Assembly: GCF_034479555.1 (NCBI RefSeq)
Contig: NZ_CP140151.1
Coordinates: 1,054,001-1,118,000 of the forward strand
DNA: 64,000 nucleotides
DNA from: Chromohalobacter canadensis
GTDB lineage: Bacteria; Pseudomonadota; Gammaproteobacteria; Pseudomonadales; Halomonadaceae
Reading direction: 5' to 3'
Below the pieces are notes generated by a model that saw only the letters and a list, made by a program, of their open reading frames with translations, did not search any database and was not told where the DNA came from. Positions 47,772-57,769 of the stretch are shown piece after piece. The position numbers and the translations under genes were made by a program. Position 1 is the stretch's first letter. Every line of letters begins with the position of its first letter.

Positions 47772-48098
47772 ATGGCTAACATCAGTATCAGTTCCGCTGC
47801 CGCCGATCAGATCCAGCATGTGCTCGCCGAACGCGGCAATGGCCTCGGCCTGCGCGTGGCGATCAAGCCCAGCGGCTGCTCCGGCTACAGTTACGTGCTC
47901 GACATCGCCGACGAGGTGGGCGCCAACGACGTGCCCTTCGAGGATCATGGCGTCAAGGTGCTCGTCGACAAGGAGGCCTTGACCATGCTCGACGGCACCG
48001 AGGTGGACTACGTCAACGAAGGGCTTAACCGTTATTTTCGCTTCAACAACCCCAACGCCACCGACGAATGCGGCTGCGGAGAAAGCTTTAGCGTCTAA
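47772..48098 (+). CDS. iscA: A-type Fe-S carrier (IscA)
   Basis: A 108-aa carrier that takes clusters to target proteins. The three conserved Cys are Cys36 (KPSGCSGYS) and Cys100 and Cys102 ([10 protein letters not shown]). AAGGAGG lies 6 nt upstream of the ATG at 47772. Third and last gene of the reduced isc operon; iscU, hscB, hscA and fdx are absent here and ndk follows directly. IscA versus ErpA/SufA naming is by position. Confidence 0.88.
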   Translation: MANISISSAAADQIQHVLAERGNGLGLRVAIKPSGCSGYSYVLDIADEVGANDVPFEDHGVKVLVDKEALTMLDGTEVDYVNEGLNRYFRFNNPNATDECGCGESFSV

Positions 48099-48253
48099 AG
48101 GCGTCACCCGCCGGGCGTGCGCCACGTCCAGCGACACGCTACAATGGCGCGCTTTTTTCGACATCCGTCGAGTTTCATGCAACGCGTCGCCTCGAGCGGC
48201 GCGTTGGCGTATCGATCAAGACCCTCGATTTCAGTCACGGAGACATTGACCTC

Positions 48254-48679
48254 ATGGCCAACGAACGCACCCTGTCCATCATCAAACCCGACGCCGTCGC
48301 CAAGAACGTCATTGGCGAGATCGAAAGCCGCTTCGAAAAGGCGGGCCTCAAGATCGTCGCCGCCAAGATGCTGCAGCTTTCCCAGGCGCAGGCCGAAGGC
48401 TTCTACGCTGAGCACAAGGAACGTTCCTTCTTCGGCGATCTGGTGGGCTTCATGACCTCCGGCCCGGTGGTCGTGCAGGTACTGGAAGGCGACAATGCCA
48501 TCGCCACCAACCGTGACCTGATGGGCGCTACCAATCCCAAGGAAGCCGAGGCCGGCACCATCCGCGCCGACTTCGCGCAGTCCATCGACGCCAACGCCGT
48601 GCACGGTTCCGATTCGCCGGAATCCGCCGAGCGCGAGATCGCTTACTTCTTCGGCAGCGAAGAGATCTGCGCACGCTGA
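48254..48679 (+). CDS. ndk: Nucleoside diphosphate kinase
   Basis: Transfers phosphate between NTPs and NDPs. 141 aa with the phospho-His in [15 protein letters not shown] and the family start [14 protein letters not shown]. Complete. It directly follows the isc genes, as in Pseudomonas. Confidence 0.96.
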   Translation: MANERTLSIIKPDAVAKNVIGEIESRFEKAGLKIVAAKMLQLSQAQAEGFYAEHKERSFFGDLVGFMTSGPVVVQVLEGDNAIATNRDLMGATNPKEAEAGTIRADFAQSIDANAVHGSDSPESAEREIAYFFGSEEICAR

Positions 48680-48739
48680 TCGCTTCCCGCGGGGGCCTCA
48701 AGGCCCTCGCACCGCCATCCACCGAGCGTACGACCCACC

Positions 48740-49867
48740 ATGACCCTCGATACCGTCACGCCCCGTACCAACCTTCTCGGCCTTACGCGCGAGGAGATGG
48801 AAACCTTCTTCGTCTCATTGGGCGAGAAGAAATTTCGCGCCGCCCAGGTGATGAAGTGGATTCACCACGAAGGCTGCGACGACTTCGAGTCGATGACCAA
48901 TCTCTCGAAGGCGCTGCGCACGCGCCTCGAGGAAATTGCTGAAGTACGTGGTCCACGCGTGGTCTACGAAGGCGCCTCGCAAGATGGCACTCGCAAGTGG
49001 GTCCTCGAAGTGGAGGACGGCAGTTACGTGGAAACCGTGCTGATTCCCGCCGAGGGTGGCAAACGCCGCACGCTCTGCGTGTCGTCTCAGGTGGGCTGCT
49101 CGTTGGATTGCAGCTTCTGCTCCACAGGCAAGCAAGGCTTTCAGCGCAATCTCACCAGCGCCGAGGTCATCGGTCAGGTGTGGGTGGCCAGCAATAGCTT
49201 CGGCGCGCGGCGAGACACGACCAACCGCCCGGTCACCAATGTGGTGATGATGGGCATGGGCGAGCCGCTGATGAACTACAATGCCGTCGTGCCGGCCATG
49301 AAGCTCATGCTCGACGACAACGGTTACGGCCTTTCCAAGCGCCGCGTCACGCTCTCCACCTCCGGCGTGGTACCGATGATCGACAAGCTCGGCGACGAGC
49401 TCGACGTGAGTCTGGCGATTTCGCTGCATGCTGCCAACGACGAGCTGCGCAACGAACTGGTCCCGCTGAATCGCAAGTACAACATCGCCACGCTGCTCGA
49501 TTCCTGCCGTCGCTATCTCGATAAATGCGATGACACGCGCATGCTGACCATCGAGTACACGCTGATGAAGGACGTCAACGATCAGCAACGCCATGCCCAG
49601 GAGCTGGCGACGCTGCTCGGGGACCTGCCGTGCAAGATCAATCTGATTCCCTTCAATCCGTTCCCGCACTCGGGCTACGAGAAGCCCTCACGCAATCAGG
49701 TCATGCGCTTTCAGCAATGGCTCGAAGAACTGGGCCATACCGCTCCTGTCCGCATGACGCGCGGCGATGATATCGATGCCGCCTGCGGCCAGCTGGTGGG
49801 ACGCGTCAAGGACCGTACCAAGCGCCATGAGCGTTACATACAGTCCATTCAAATCGACGCTGATTGA
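48740..49867 (+). CDS. rlmN: 23S rRNA/tRNA adenine-C2 methyltransferase RlmN
   Basis: Radical-SAM enzyme that methylates A2503 of 23S rRNA and A37 of some tRNAs. The 375-aa protein has the cluster motif C-x3-C-x2-C in CSLDCSFC, the GEPLMNY motif, and the second catalytic Cys region near the C-terminus ([11 protein letters not shown]). First of the rlmN-pilW-rodZ-ispG-hisS block. Confidence 0.96.
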   Translation: MTLDTVTPRTNLLGLTREEMETFFVSLGEKKFRAAQVMKWIHHEGCDDFESMTNLSKALRTRLEEIAEVRGPRVVYEGASQDGTRKWVLEVEDGSYVETVLIPAEGGKRRTLCVSSQVGCSLDCSFCSTGKQGFQRNLTSAEVIGQVWVASNSFGARRDTTNRPVTNVVMMGMGEPLMNYNAVVPAMKLMLDDNGYGLSKRRVTLSTSGVVPMIDKLGDELDVSLAISLHAANDELRNELVPLNRKYNIATLLDSCRRYLDKCDDTRMLTIEYTLMKDVNDQQRHAQELATLLGDLPCKINLIPFNPFPHSGYEKPSRNQVMRFQQWLEELGHTAPVRMTRGDDIDAACGQLVGRVKDRTKRHERYIQSIQIDAD

Positions 49868-49971
49868 GCCTCGCCTTGACTTCACTAAGGTGCAGCGCTT
49901 TGATGGGACACTTCCAGACGACGAATACCGTCTCATCGCACCGATTGACGCCATTGTTTCGAGAGGGCTCC

Positions 49972-50712
49972 ATGACGCGCCGCCATCGTCCACCTTCGAT
50001 CCGCTCGTTGAGTGCCGCGATGTCGCTCGTCTGGCTATTGAGCGGTTGTGCCGTCCAGGTCGAAAGCAACTCCCCCTACGCATCGCCGGACAACGGTCAA
50101 GCGGTGTCGGCATATACCGAGCTGGGGTTGGCCTATCTCAAACGCGATAACTTGACGCGCGCCCGCGATGCGCTGGAACACGCCTTGGAACTGGGTCCCG
50201 ACGACCCACGGGCGCTGGAAAACATGGCGCTTCTCTATCAACGTCAGGACGAGCCAGCACTCGCCGAGGAATACTTCGAACGTGCGCTGGATGCCGACGG
50301 CGATTATACTCGCGCGCGCAACAACTACGCTGCATTTCTGTACGATGAGGGCAAGCTCGACGCCGCCTGTACGCAACTGCAGCAAGCAGCACAAGACACC
50401 ACGTATAATAATCGCGCCCAATTGCTTGCCAATCTGGGCCGATGCCGGTTCGAGCAAGGCGATCTCGATGCCGCGCGACGTCCGCTGGAACAGGCCATCG
50501 CATCCGATTCACGCGATGCGCAAAGCCTGCTCTTGCTGGCGAGACTCGACCATACGCAGGGTCATGATGAACGTGCCTGGGAACGCTTGCAGCGTTTCTT
50601 TACCTTGGCCGAGGCGGATCCAGAAAGTCTCGAATTGGCGAGCGAGATTGCTCGCGCACGGGGCGACGAAAAAGCCGCGGCCTTTTATCATCAGCAGCAT
50701 GACGATTCCTGA
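49972..50712 (+). CDS. pilW: PilW/PilF-type TPR lipoprotein
   Basis: Outer-membrane pilotin-like lipoprotein for assembly of type IV pilus secretin. The 246-aa protein has a signal with lipobox LSGC (Cys about 27), then about five TPR repeats (for example AYTELGLAYLKRDNLTRARDALEHAL). GAGAGGG precedes the ATG at 49972; the frame extends upstream over the rlmN end without signal character. Position before rodZ and ispG is conserved. Confidence 0.9.
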   Translation: MTRRHRPPSIRSLSAAMSLVWLLSGCAVQVESNSPYASPDNGQAVSAYTELGLAYLKRDNLTRARDALEHALELGPDDPRALENMALLYQRQDEPALAEEYFERALDADGDYTRARNNYAAFLYDEGKLDAACTQLQQAAQDTTYNNRAQLLANLGRCRFEQGDLDAARRPLEQAIASDSRDAQSLLLLARLDHTQGHDERAWERLQRFFTLAEADPESLELASEIARARGDEKAAAFYHQQHDDS

Positions 50713-50753
50713 GGCATGATCCGACCACACGAATTCGAGAAGGATGCTCTGGT

Positions 50754-51836
50754 ATGAGCGACACTCACGAACAACACGTTTCCCCCGCTCCCACCGAGGG
50801 TCACGAACCTCCGGGCACTCGGCTGAGGCGCGAGCGCGAGCGGCAGGGGCTGTCGCTGGAAGAAGTCGCCGAGCAGCTCAACCTCCGGCCGGCCGTGGTC
50901 ACCGGTCTGGAAGAAGACCGCTACGATCAGGTTCCCATCGCCACCTATCGGCGGGGTTATCTACGTGCCTACGCCAAGTTGCTGGGGCTCGACGACACGC
51001 GTGTGGCGCAAGACTACGATGCCCTGCATGGCCGTGACGATCTCGACCGCAAAGTCACACCGCCATCGTATCGCTCGCAACCGCCCTCACGGATCGGCGC
51101 TTGGGTCTTCAAGTTGGTCACGCTACTCATCATCGTGGGCCTGATCGGCTTGACGCTGATGTGGTGGCAGAGTCGTGAAGGCAACGAGTTCTTCGGCCTC
51201 GGCGATGAACCCGCCGCCATGGAAAGTGCGGATGGCGGTAACGCCACCGAGGGCAGTGCGGGGAACGTGGGGAGCGAGGCCATGGCAAACGACGCCCCCC
51301 CCAGCGACGATGCACAACGCGACGGTGTCGCATCGCAGGCTGCCACGGGCGAACAAGGCAATGCGAGCGAGCAGGACAACCTGCCGCCACTACCCGACGA
51401 AAATGATAGCTTGGGGCTGGTCGATGGCGACGACGCGAGCGCTGATGACACCTCGAGCGATGACACTACCAACGGCGACGATGTCGACGCACAGGGCGCG
51501 AATATCGCCGCTAGCGAGCCCTCGGTAGATACCGAATCCGCCACGCAGGGCGGCGGCAGCGATGGCGCCAGCAACGTTGCAAGCGCTGACAGCGCCAATA
51601 GCATGACACTGACTTTCAACGACCAGTCATGGACCGAAATCTATGATGCCGACGATCAACGCCTGTTGGCGGGGCTGCAAGACCCCGGAACCGATATCCA
51701 GTTAGAAGGCACGCCGCCGTTTCGCCTGACCATTGGCAACGCCACCGGCGTCGAACTCCGCTATCAGGACGAGGATATCGACCTGAGCCAGCATACCGGC
51801 GGCAACAACGTCGCCCGCTTCACCTTGGGAGAGTGA
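50754..51836 (+). CDS. rodZ: RodZ-like cytoskeletal membrane protein
   Basis: Links MreB to the elongasome. The 360-aa protein has an N-terminal cytoplasmic helix-turn-helix ([37 protein letters not shown]), a membrane helix at about 120-140 ([20 protein letters not shown]), a long acidic Ser/Asp/Ala-rich linker (about 150-275) and the conserved C-terminal beta domain ([20 protein letters not shown]). The linker is unusually acidic, as expected in a halophile. Confidence 0.93.
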   Translation: MSDTHEQHVSPAPTEGHEPPGTRLRRERERQGLSLEEVAEQLNLRPAVVTGLEEDRYDQVPIATYRRGYLRAYAKLLGLDDTRVAQDYDALHGRDDLDRKVTPPSYRSQPPSRIGAWVFKLVTLLIIVGLIGLTLMWWQSREGNEFFGLGDEPAAMESADGGNATEGSAGNVGSEAMANDAPPSDDAQRDGVASQAATGEQGNASEQDNLPPLPDENDSLGLVDGDDASADDTSSDDTTNGDDVDAQGANIAASEPSVDTESATQGGGSDGASNVASADSANSMTLTFNDQSWTEIYDADDQRLLAGLQDPGTDIQLEGTPPFRLTIGNATGVELRYQDEDIDLSQHTGGNNVARFTLGE

Positions 51837-51843
51837 TACGCAC

Positions 51844-52959
51844 ATGCATATGCAATCTCCGATTCAACGGCGCCAGTCCCGCCAGATTCATGTCGGGAAC
51901 GTCCCCGTCGGTGGTGGCGCGCCCATCGCCGTTCAAAGCATGACCAACACCGACACCCTGGACGTCGCTGCCACAGTGGCACAGATCCGCCAACTCGAGG
52001 CCGCGGGCGCGGACATCGTGCGCGTCTCGGTGCCCACCATGGAAGCCGCCGAGACCTTCGGCCAGATCAAGCGCGAGGTCGCGGTACCCCTGGTGGCCGA
52101 TATTCACTTCGACTACAAGATCGCCCTGCGCGTGGCCGAACTGGGCGTCGACTGCCTGCGCATCAACCCCGGCAATATCGGCCGCGAAGACCGCGTGCGC
52201 GCGGTGGTCGATGCCGCCCGCGAACACGGTATTCCGATCCGTATCGGCGTCAACGCCGGATCGCTGGAAAAGGATCTGCAGAAAAAATACGGCGAACCGA
52301 CGCCAGAAGCGCTGGTCGAATCCGCCATGCGGCATATCGAGCACCTCGACCGTCTCGATTTCCAGGATTTCAAGGTCAGCGTCAAGGCCTCCGACGTGTT
52401 CATGGCAGTGGCCGCGTACCGGCAGCTGGCGCAGCGCATCGACCAGCCCCTGCATCTGGGCATCACCGAAGCCGGCGGCTTGCGTTCGGGAACCGTGAAG
52501 TCCTCGATTGGACTCGGCATGCTGCTGATGGAAGGCATCGGCGACACCATTCGCGTCTCGCTGGCGGCCGATCCCGTCGAAGAGATCAAGGTCGGCTATG
52601 ACATGCTCAAGAGCCTGCGCCTGCGCTCCAAGGGCATCAACTTCGTCGCCTGCCCGAGTTGCTCGCGCCAGAATTTCGACGTCATCGGCACCATGAACGC
52701 CCTCGAGGAGCGCCTCGACGACATCATGACGCCGCTCGATGTCTCGGTCATCGGCTGCGTGGTCAATGGCCCCGGCGAGGCCAAGGAAAGCGATATCGGC
52801 CTCACCGGCGGCGACCCGGCCAACCTCGTTTATATCGACGGCAAGCCGGCCAGCAAGCTTCGCAACGACCACTTGGTCGACGATCTGGAAGCGCTGATCC
52901 GCGATAAGGTCCGCGAAAAAGAGGCCCGCGAACGCGATACCATCGCTCGCGAGGCATAA
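51844..52959 (+). CDS. ispG: 4-hydroxy-3-methylbut-2-enyl-diphosphate synthase
   Basis: Fe-S enzyme that makes HMBPP in the MEP isoprenoid pathway. 371 aa with the start [20 protein letters not shown], the Cys cluster ligands CPSCSRQ and [16 protein letters not shown]. Complete. Confidence 0.96.
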   Translation: MHMQSPIQRRQSRQIHVGNVPVGGGAPIAVQSMTNTDTLDVAATVAQIRQLEAAGADIVRVSVPTMEAAETFGQIKREVAVPLVADIHFDYKIALRVAELGVDCLRINPGNIGREDRVRAVVDAAREHGIPIRIGVNAGSLEKDLQKKYGEPTPEALVESAMRHIEHLDRLDFQDFKVSVKASDVFMAVAAYRQLAQRIDQPLHLGITEAGGLRSGTVKSSIGLGMLLMEGIGDTIRVSLAADPVEEIKVGYDMLKSLRLRSKGINFVACPSCSRQNFDVIGTMNALEERLDDIMTPLDVSVIGCVVNGPGEAKESDIGLTGGDPANLVYIDGKPASKLRNDHLVDDLEALIRDKVREKEARERDTIAREA

Positions 52960-52999
52960 AGCGCCACTCGCGCGCCCCGTACCGGTTCAGGAGTCAGCA

Positions 53000-54286
53000 T
53001 TGAGCAACAAGATCCAGGCCATCCGTGGCATGAACGATCTGCTACCGGAGCAGTCGCCTGTTTGGCAATACTTCGAGCGCCAGATCCAGCATCTCATGCA
53101 GCGCTATGGGTATAGTGAAATCCGCACGCCCATCATCGAGCAGACGGCGCTGTTCAAGCGCTCGATCGGCGAAGTGACCGATATCGTCGAGAAGGAGATG
53201 TATACCTTCGATGATCGCAACGGCGATAGCCTCACGCTGAGGCCCGAAGGCACCGCCAGCTGCGTGCGTGCGGCGCTGGAGAACGGCCTGCTTTACAACC
53301 AGACGCAGCGCCTATGGTATCAAGGCCCGATGTTCCGCCATGAGCGCCCACAAAAGGGGCGCTATCGGCAGTTCCACCAGGTCGGTGTGGAAGCCTATGG
53401 CATGTACGGGCCAGACATCGACGTCGAGATGATCCTGCTCAGCGCCCGCCTATGGGAAGCGCTCGGCCTGATGCCCCACGTCCAATTGGAGCTCAACTCG
53501 CTGGGCTCCAACGAGGCCCGTGCCGCCTACCGCGATGCGTTGGTCGCCCACTTCGAGGCGCATTCCGATGTCCTCGACGAGGATTCTCGGCGCCGCCTGA
53601 GCACCAACCCACTGCGTATCCTGGACTCCAAGAACCCCGACATGGCGGCGATGCTCGCCGACGCGCCGCGCTTGATGGATCACCTCGACGAAGAATCGCG
53701 TGTTCACTTCGCCGAGCTGACCACCATGCTCGAGGCGGCCGGCATCGACTACGTCATCAATCCGCGCCTGGTGCGGGGGCTGGACTATTACAGTCGAACC
53801 GTGTTCGAGTGGACCACCCAAGCGCTGGGCAGCCAGGGCACGGTATGTGCCGGCGGTCGCTACGATGGCCTGGTCGAACAGCTCGGCGGCAAGCCCACAC
53901 CTGGCGTGGGGTTTGCCATGGGCGTCGAGCGACTGATCCTGCTACTCGAAACGCTCGACCTGATCCCCGAGGCCGCGCGGCCACGCACCGACGTCTATCT
54001 GACGGCCATGGGCGATGCCGCCAGCCGCGAAGCGATGCTGCTGGGCGAACGCCTGCGTAGCGCTCTGCCCGGCATGCACCTGCAGCTCCATTGCGGCGGC
54101 GGCAGCTTCAAAAGCCAGATCAAAAAAGCCGACAAGAGCGGTGCCCGCATGGCGTTGTTACTCGGCGAGGATGAGCTGGCCAGCGGTCAGGTAGGGATCA
54201 AATTCCTGCGTGAGGACCGCGATCAAGAAAGCGTTGCCCTCGATGCGCTCGCGGCGCGTCTCAAGACGCTTCTCGCGGAGGCTTGA
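53000..54286 (+). CDS. hisS: Histidyl-tRNA synthetase
   Basis: Class II synthetase of 428 aa. It shows motif 2 ([16 protein letters not shown]), the histidine loop and the [13 protein letters not shown] motif. The start is TTG at 53000 with CAGGAG 6 nt upstream; it gives [15 protein letters not shown], the usual N-terminus, so the rare start is convincing. No terminator-like stem is visible after it. Confidence 0.97.
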   Translation: MSNKIQAIRGMNDLLPEQSPVWQYFERQIQHLMQRYGYSEIRTPIIEQTALFKRSIGEVTDIVEKEMYTFDDRNGDSLTLRPEGTASCVRAALENGLLYNQTQRLWYQGPMFRHERPQKGRYRQFHQVGVEAYGMYGPDIDVEMILLSARLWEALGLMPHVQLELNSLGSNEARAAYRDALVAHFEAHSDVLDEDSRRRLSTNPLRILDSKNPDMAAMLADAPRLMDHLDEESRVHFAELTTMLEAAGIDYVINPRLVRGLDYYSRTVFEWTTQALGSQGTVCAGGRYDGLVEQLGGKPTPGVGFAMGVERLILLLETLDLIPEAARPRTDVYLTAMGDAASREAMLLGERLRSALPGMHLQLHCGGGSFKSQIKKADKSGARMALLLGEDELASGQVGIKFLREDRDQESVALDALAARLKTLLAEA

Positions 54287-54346
54287 AGAACCGACTTGAA
54301 GAACGAAGCGCCGTTTCGTACGAACAGCCATTGAAGGAGACCGCCC

Positions 54347-55006
54347 GTGGCGGAGCTTATTACGAGCGAAGATGAACAGCTTGAGACGCTCAAGCGCTGG
54401 TGGAAAGAGTACGGCAAGGCGATTATCGCTGGCATCGTGCTGGCCGGCGCTGGCGTATTCGCCTGGAACGCCTGGCAGGATTACCAAGCCTCTCAAGCGG
54501 AAGCGGCGTCACAACGCTACCAACAGCTCACGATGCTGATGCAGCAACCGCAGATGAGCGCCGAGCAACGCGAACAGGCGACGACCATGATCGATGGCCT
54601 GGAAAGCGAACACGGTGGCACCCTTTATGCCGAGCTTGCCGAGCTGATGCGTGCCCGTTTGGCTGTCGACGCCGATGACTTGGAGGGCGCACGCGAGACA
54701 CTGTCGTCTTTCATCGAAGGCAGCGAACATGCTTATCTCAGTGGCCTCGCGCGCCTCAACTTGGCTCGCGTGCAGATCGCCCTAGACAACGCCGAGGGCG
54801 CCCTGACCACGCTCGAGGGCGATATTCCCAGCGCGCTCGAGGCGCAAGCCGCCGAGATCAGCGGCGATGCCCATGCCGCGTTAGACCAACCCGATGAGGC
54901 GCGTCAAGCCTATCAAGACGCGCTCGCCCGCGCCGAAGAGCAAGATCAACCGCTTTCCGGCGTACGGCTCAAGCTCGACAATCTCGGTGTAGAGGACGCC
55001 AGCTGA
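54347..55006 (+). CDS. yfgM: YfgM-like periplasmic TPR membrane protein
   Basis: A 219-aa single-pass protein of the Sec translocon/periplasmic chaperone network. The N-terminal cytoplasmic tail (EDEQLETLKRWWKEYGK) precedes one helix at about 24-42, followed by TPR-like helices. The start is GTG with AAGGAGA upstream. Its stop overlaps the bamB start by one base. The hisS-yfgM-bamB-der order is conserved. Confidence 0.93.
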   Translation: MAELITSEDEQLETLKRWWKEYGKAIIAGIVLAGAGVFAWNAWQDYQASQAEAASQRYQQLTMLMQQPQMSAEQREQATTMIDGLESEHGGTLYAELAELMRARLAVDADDLEGARETLSSFIEGSEHAYLSGLARLNLARVQIALDNAEGALTTLEGDIPSALEAQAAEISGDAHAALDQPDEARQAYQDALARAEEQDQPLSGVRLKLDNLGVEDAS

Positions 55007-56169
55007 TGAAATTGAACCACTTACTGTTACCGGCCGCGCTCACCTTGTCTACCTTGCTGGTGGGCTGCGCTGGCGACGTCGAGCCGCAGTATCCGCCCAA
55101 GGAACTCAAGGACTTCTCGGCCTCGGCGACCCTCGACGAGCGTTGGTCCACCTCGGTCGGCGACGGCCTTGGGCGGGCACGTTATCCCTTGATGCCCCTA
55201 CTCGCCGACGGCACCCTCTACGCCGCCGACGAAAGCGGCCTGTTGCGCGCGCTCGACGCAGATAACGGCGACACCCAATGGGAAGTACGCTTCGACACGC
55301 CACTTTCCAGCGGCATGTCCCGCGATGGTGCGCGCTTATATGCCGGCACGCGCAACGGTTCCGTCGTCGCCATCGACCGCGAGGACGGCAGCGAAGCCTG
55401 GCGCTCCAAGGTCTCCAGCGAAGTGTTGGCCACCCCCCAGGTCAACAGCAACCTGGTCGTGGTACAGAGTGTCGACGGCACGGTGACCGCCCTGAATCGC
55501 ACCTCCGGGCAGGAAGAATGGACCTACAGCAGCAGCCAGCCTTCGCTGACCCTGCGCGGCACAGGCACGCCACGAGTCATCGAGCCCGTCTCGTTCGTCG
55601 GCTTTGCCAATGGCCGTCTGGTAACGCTCGACAACCGCAGTGGCCAACCGCTGTGGGACATGCGCGTCGCCGTGCCGCAAGGCCGCACCGAAGTGGAGCA
55701 ACTGGTCGATCTCGACGGCCAGCCGGTGCTGTCTCAGGACGGTCGCCTGTTCGTGACCAGCTACAACGGCCGCGTCATGGCGCTGGAAGCCACCAGTGGC
55801 GAAGTCATCTGGTCGCGCGACGAATCCAGCTATCTGACCCCGCTGCGCGTAGGTAACTACCTCTTCACCGTCAACGAAGCCAGCCATGTCCTGGCCCTCG
55901 ATGTCGATAGTGGCAGCGTGCTGTGGGAGTCCGATGCCCTCGAAGGTCGCGACCTGACCGCGCCCACCTTTGTCGACGGCAAGCTGGCGCTAGGCGACTA
56001 TCAGGGGTATGTCCATCTGCTCAACGCCAGCGATGGGGAAATCATGGGTCGCACGGAACTCGGCGGCGATGGCATCAGCCTGCCGTTGCTGGCCGACGGT
56101 CAACGGATCTACACCCTTACCAACGACGGTGAACTGGCAGCCTACGATATCGACGCAAGCGACGATTGA
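55006..56169 (+). CDS. bamB: Outer-membrane assembly lipoprotein BamB
   Basis: 387-aa lipoprotein with lipobox LVGC (Cys about 22) and an eight-bladed beta-propeller of PQQ-like repeats with W-motifs such as LYAADESGLLRALDADNGDTQWE. Works with BamA, C, D and E. Co-translated with yfgM. A GC-rich terminator follows. Confidence 0.95.
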   Translation: MKLNHLLLPAALTLSTLLVGCAGDVEPQYPPKELKDFSASATLDERWSTSVGDGLGRARYPLMPLLADGTLYAADESGLLRALDADNGDTQWEVRFDTPLSSGMSRDGARLYAGTRNGSVVAIDREDGSEAWRSKVSSEVLATPQVNSNLVVVQSVDGTVTALNRTSGQEEWTYSSSQPSLTLRGTGTPRVIEPVSFVGFANGRLVTLDNRSGQPLWDMRVAVPQGRTEVEQLVDLDGQPVLSQDGRLFVTSYNGRVMALEATSGEVIWSRDESSYLTPLRVGNYLFTVNEASHVLALDVDSGSVLWESDALEGRDLTAPTFVDGKLALGDYQGYVHLLNASDGEIMGRTELGGDGISLPLLADGQRIYTLTNDGELAAYDIDASDD

Positions 56170-56192
56170 GCGGGTCGTACTTGAGCTTGTTA

Positions 56193-56219
56193 GCGGGCAC
56201 CTCATCGCGAGGTGCCCGC
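56193..56219. terminator. Terminator after bamB
   Basis: An 11-bp perfect stem (GCGGGCACCTC and complement) with loop ATCGC, located 24 nt after the bamB stop. It is followed by GTCATTTG rather than a clean T-run. Confidence 0.65.
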
Positions 56220-56359
56220 GTCATTTGTGGGCCCTTACCGATCAGCAATGCTAGAATCACGCCACGACAACGTGACGCTTGCGTCATGTCCTCTTTGAAG
56301 CGACTACGTCGCATGTCCAGCCTCACTCAACGCTTTTGTGCGCCGGTTTACGAGACAAC

Positions 56360-57763
56360 ATGAATCCTGTCATCGCCCTGGTAGGCCGACCCAATGTCGG
56401 CAAATCGACCCTTTTCAATCGCCTGACCCGCACGCGTGACGCGCTGGTCGCCGACTTCGCCGGCCTGACCCGTGACCGCAAGTACGGCAACGGCGCGCTC
56501 GGCGACAAAACCTACACGGTCATCGACACCGGCGGCATCAGCGGCAATGAAGAAGGCATCGAAGCCGCCATGGCCGAGCAGTCGCTGCTGGCCATCGACG
56601 AAGCCGACATCGTGCTGTTCATGGTCGACGGGCGTAGCGGTCTCACCGCCGCCGACGAGGCCATCGCCAATCACCTGCGCGTCAATCAGAAAAAGACCTG
56701 GCTGGTGGTCAACAAGACCGATGGGCTCGAAGAGCACTCGGCGGCGGCGGACTTCTGGCAGCTTGGCCTGGGCGATCCGCGCCCGATCGCCGCCGCGCAT
56801 GGGCGCAACGTGACCGCCTTGATCGACGAGGTGCTGGCGCCCTTTCCCCCACGCGAGGTCAACGCCGCGCCGCCGGATCTCAGCAATGGCATTCGCATCG
56901 GAGTCATCGGTCGTCCCAATGTCGGCAAATCGACGCTGGTCAACCGCCTGCTGGGCGAAGAACGCGTCATCGTCTTCGATGAGGCCGGCACCACGCGCGA
57001 TGCCATCGAGATCCCTTTCGAACGACGCGGAAAGCCCTATGTGCTGGTCGACACCGCCGGCGTGCGGCGACGCAAGAACGTCAAGGAAACCACCGAGAAG
57101 TTCTCGATCATCAAGACACTCGAAGCCATCAAGGACTGCCATGTGGCGGTCATGGTGCTCGACGCGCGCAGCGGCCTGGTCGACCAGGATCTGCACCTGC
57201 TCGACTATGTCCTGAGCAGCGGGCGGGCGCTGATACTGGCGGTCAACAAATGGGATGGCCTCGAGCAAGAGGCAAAGGACAAGATGCGCACGGAGGTCAA
57301 GCGCCGCCTGGGCTTCGCCGATTACGCCGAGATGCACTTTATCTCCGCGCTGCACGGCACCGCGGTAGGCGATCTCTACCCCTCCATCACGCGCGCGTTC
57401 GACTCGGCCAACAGCCACTGGTCGACCAATCGCCTGACCACCCTATTGCAGGATGCGGTGAGCGAACATCAGCCGCCGCTGGTCCACGGTCGCCGCATCA
57501 AGTTGCGCATGGCCCACCAGGGCGGCAGCAACCCGCCCATCATCGTGGTCCACGGCAATCAGACCGGCTCACTGCCTGAGGCGTACAAGCGGTATCTGAT
57601 CAACACCTTCCGCAAGGTGCTCAAGGTACGCGGTACACCGATGCGCTTCGAGTTCCGCTCGGGCGATAACCCTTACGACGAGAATGCCGGCGCCAGCGAC
57701 CGCGAGAAGGCCAAGAAACGCGAACTGAACCGTACGCGCGAGGCACGCAAGAAGCGCCGCTGA
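56360..57763 (+). CDS. der: GTPase Der (EngA)
   Basis: Double-GTPase for 50S ribosome assembly, 467 aa. Two P-loops, both GRPNVGKST, sit about 190 residues apart, with the NKxD/NKWDGL base-recognition motifs and a C-terminal KH domain. I chose ATG 56360 ([14 protein letters not shown]); the frame extends 27 codons upstream with no similarity. The gene ends 6 nt from the convergent GGDEF-like gene. Confidence 0.97.
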   Translation: MNPVIALVGRPNVGKSTLFNRLTRTRDALVADFAGLTRDRKYGNGALGDKTYTVIDTGGISGNEEGIEAAMAEQSLLAIDEADIVLFMVDGRSGLTAADEAIANHLRVNQKKTWLVVNKTDGLEEHSAAADFWQLGLGDPRPIAAAHGRNVTALIDEVLAPFPPREVNAAPPDLSNGIRIGVIGRPNVGKSTLVNRLLGEERVIVFDEAGTTRDAIEIPFERRGKPYVLVDTAGVRRRKNVKETTEKFSIIKTLEAIKDCHVAVMVLDARSGLVDQDLHLLDYVLSSGRALILAVNKWDGLEQEAKDKMRTEVKRRLGFADYAEMHFISALHGTAVGDLYPSITRAFDSANSHWSTNRLTTLLQDAVSEHQPPLVHGRRIKLRMAHQGGSNPPIIVVHGNQTGSLPEAYKRYLINTFRKVLKVRGTPMRFEFRSGDNPYDENAGASDREKAKKRELNRTREARKKRR

Positions 57764-57769
57764 GATGCG

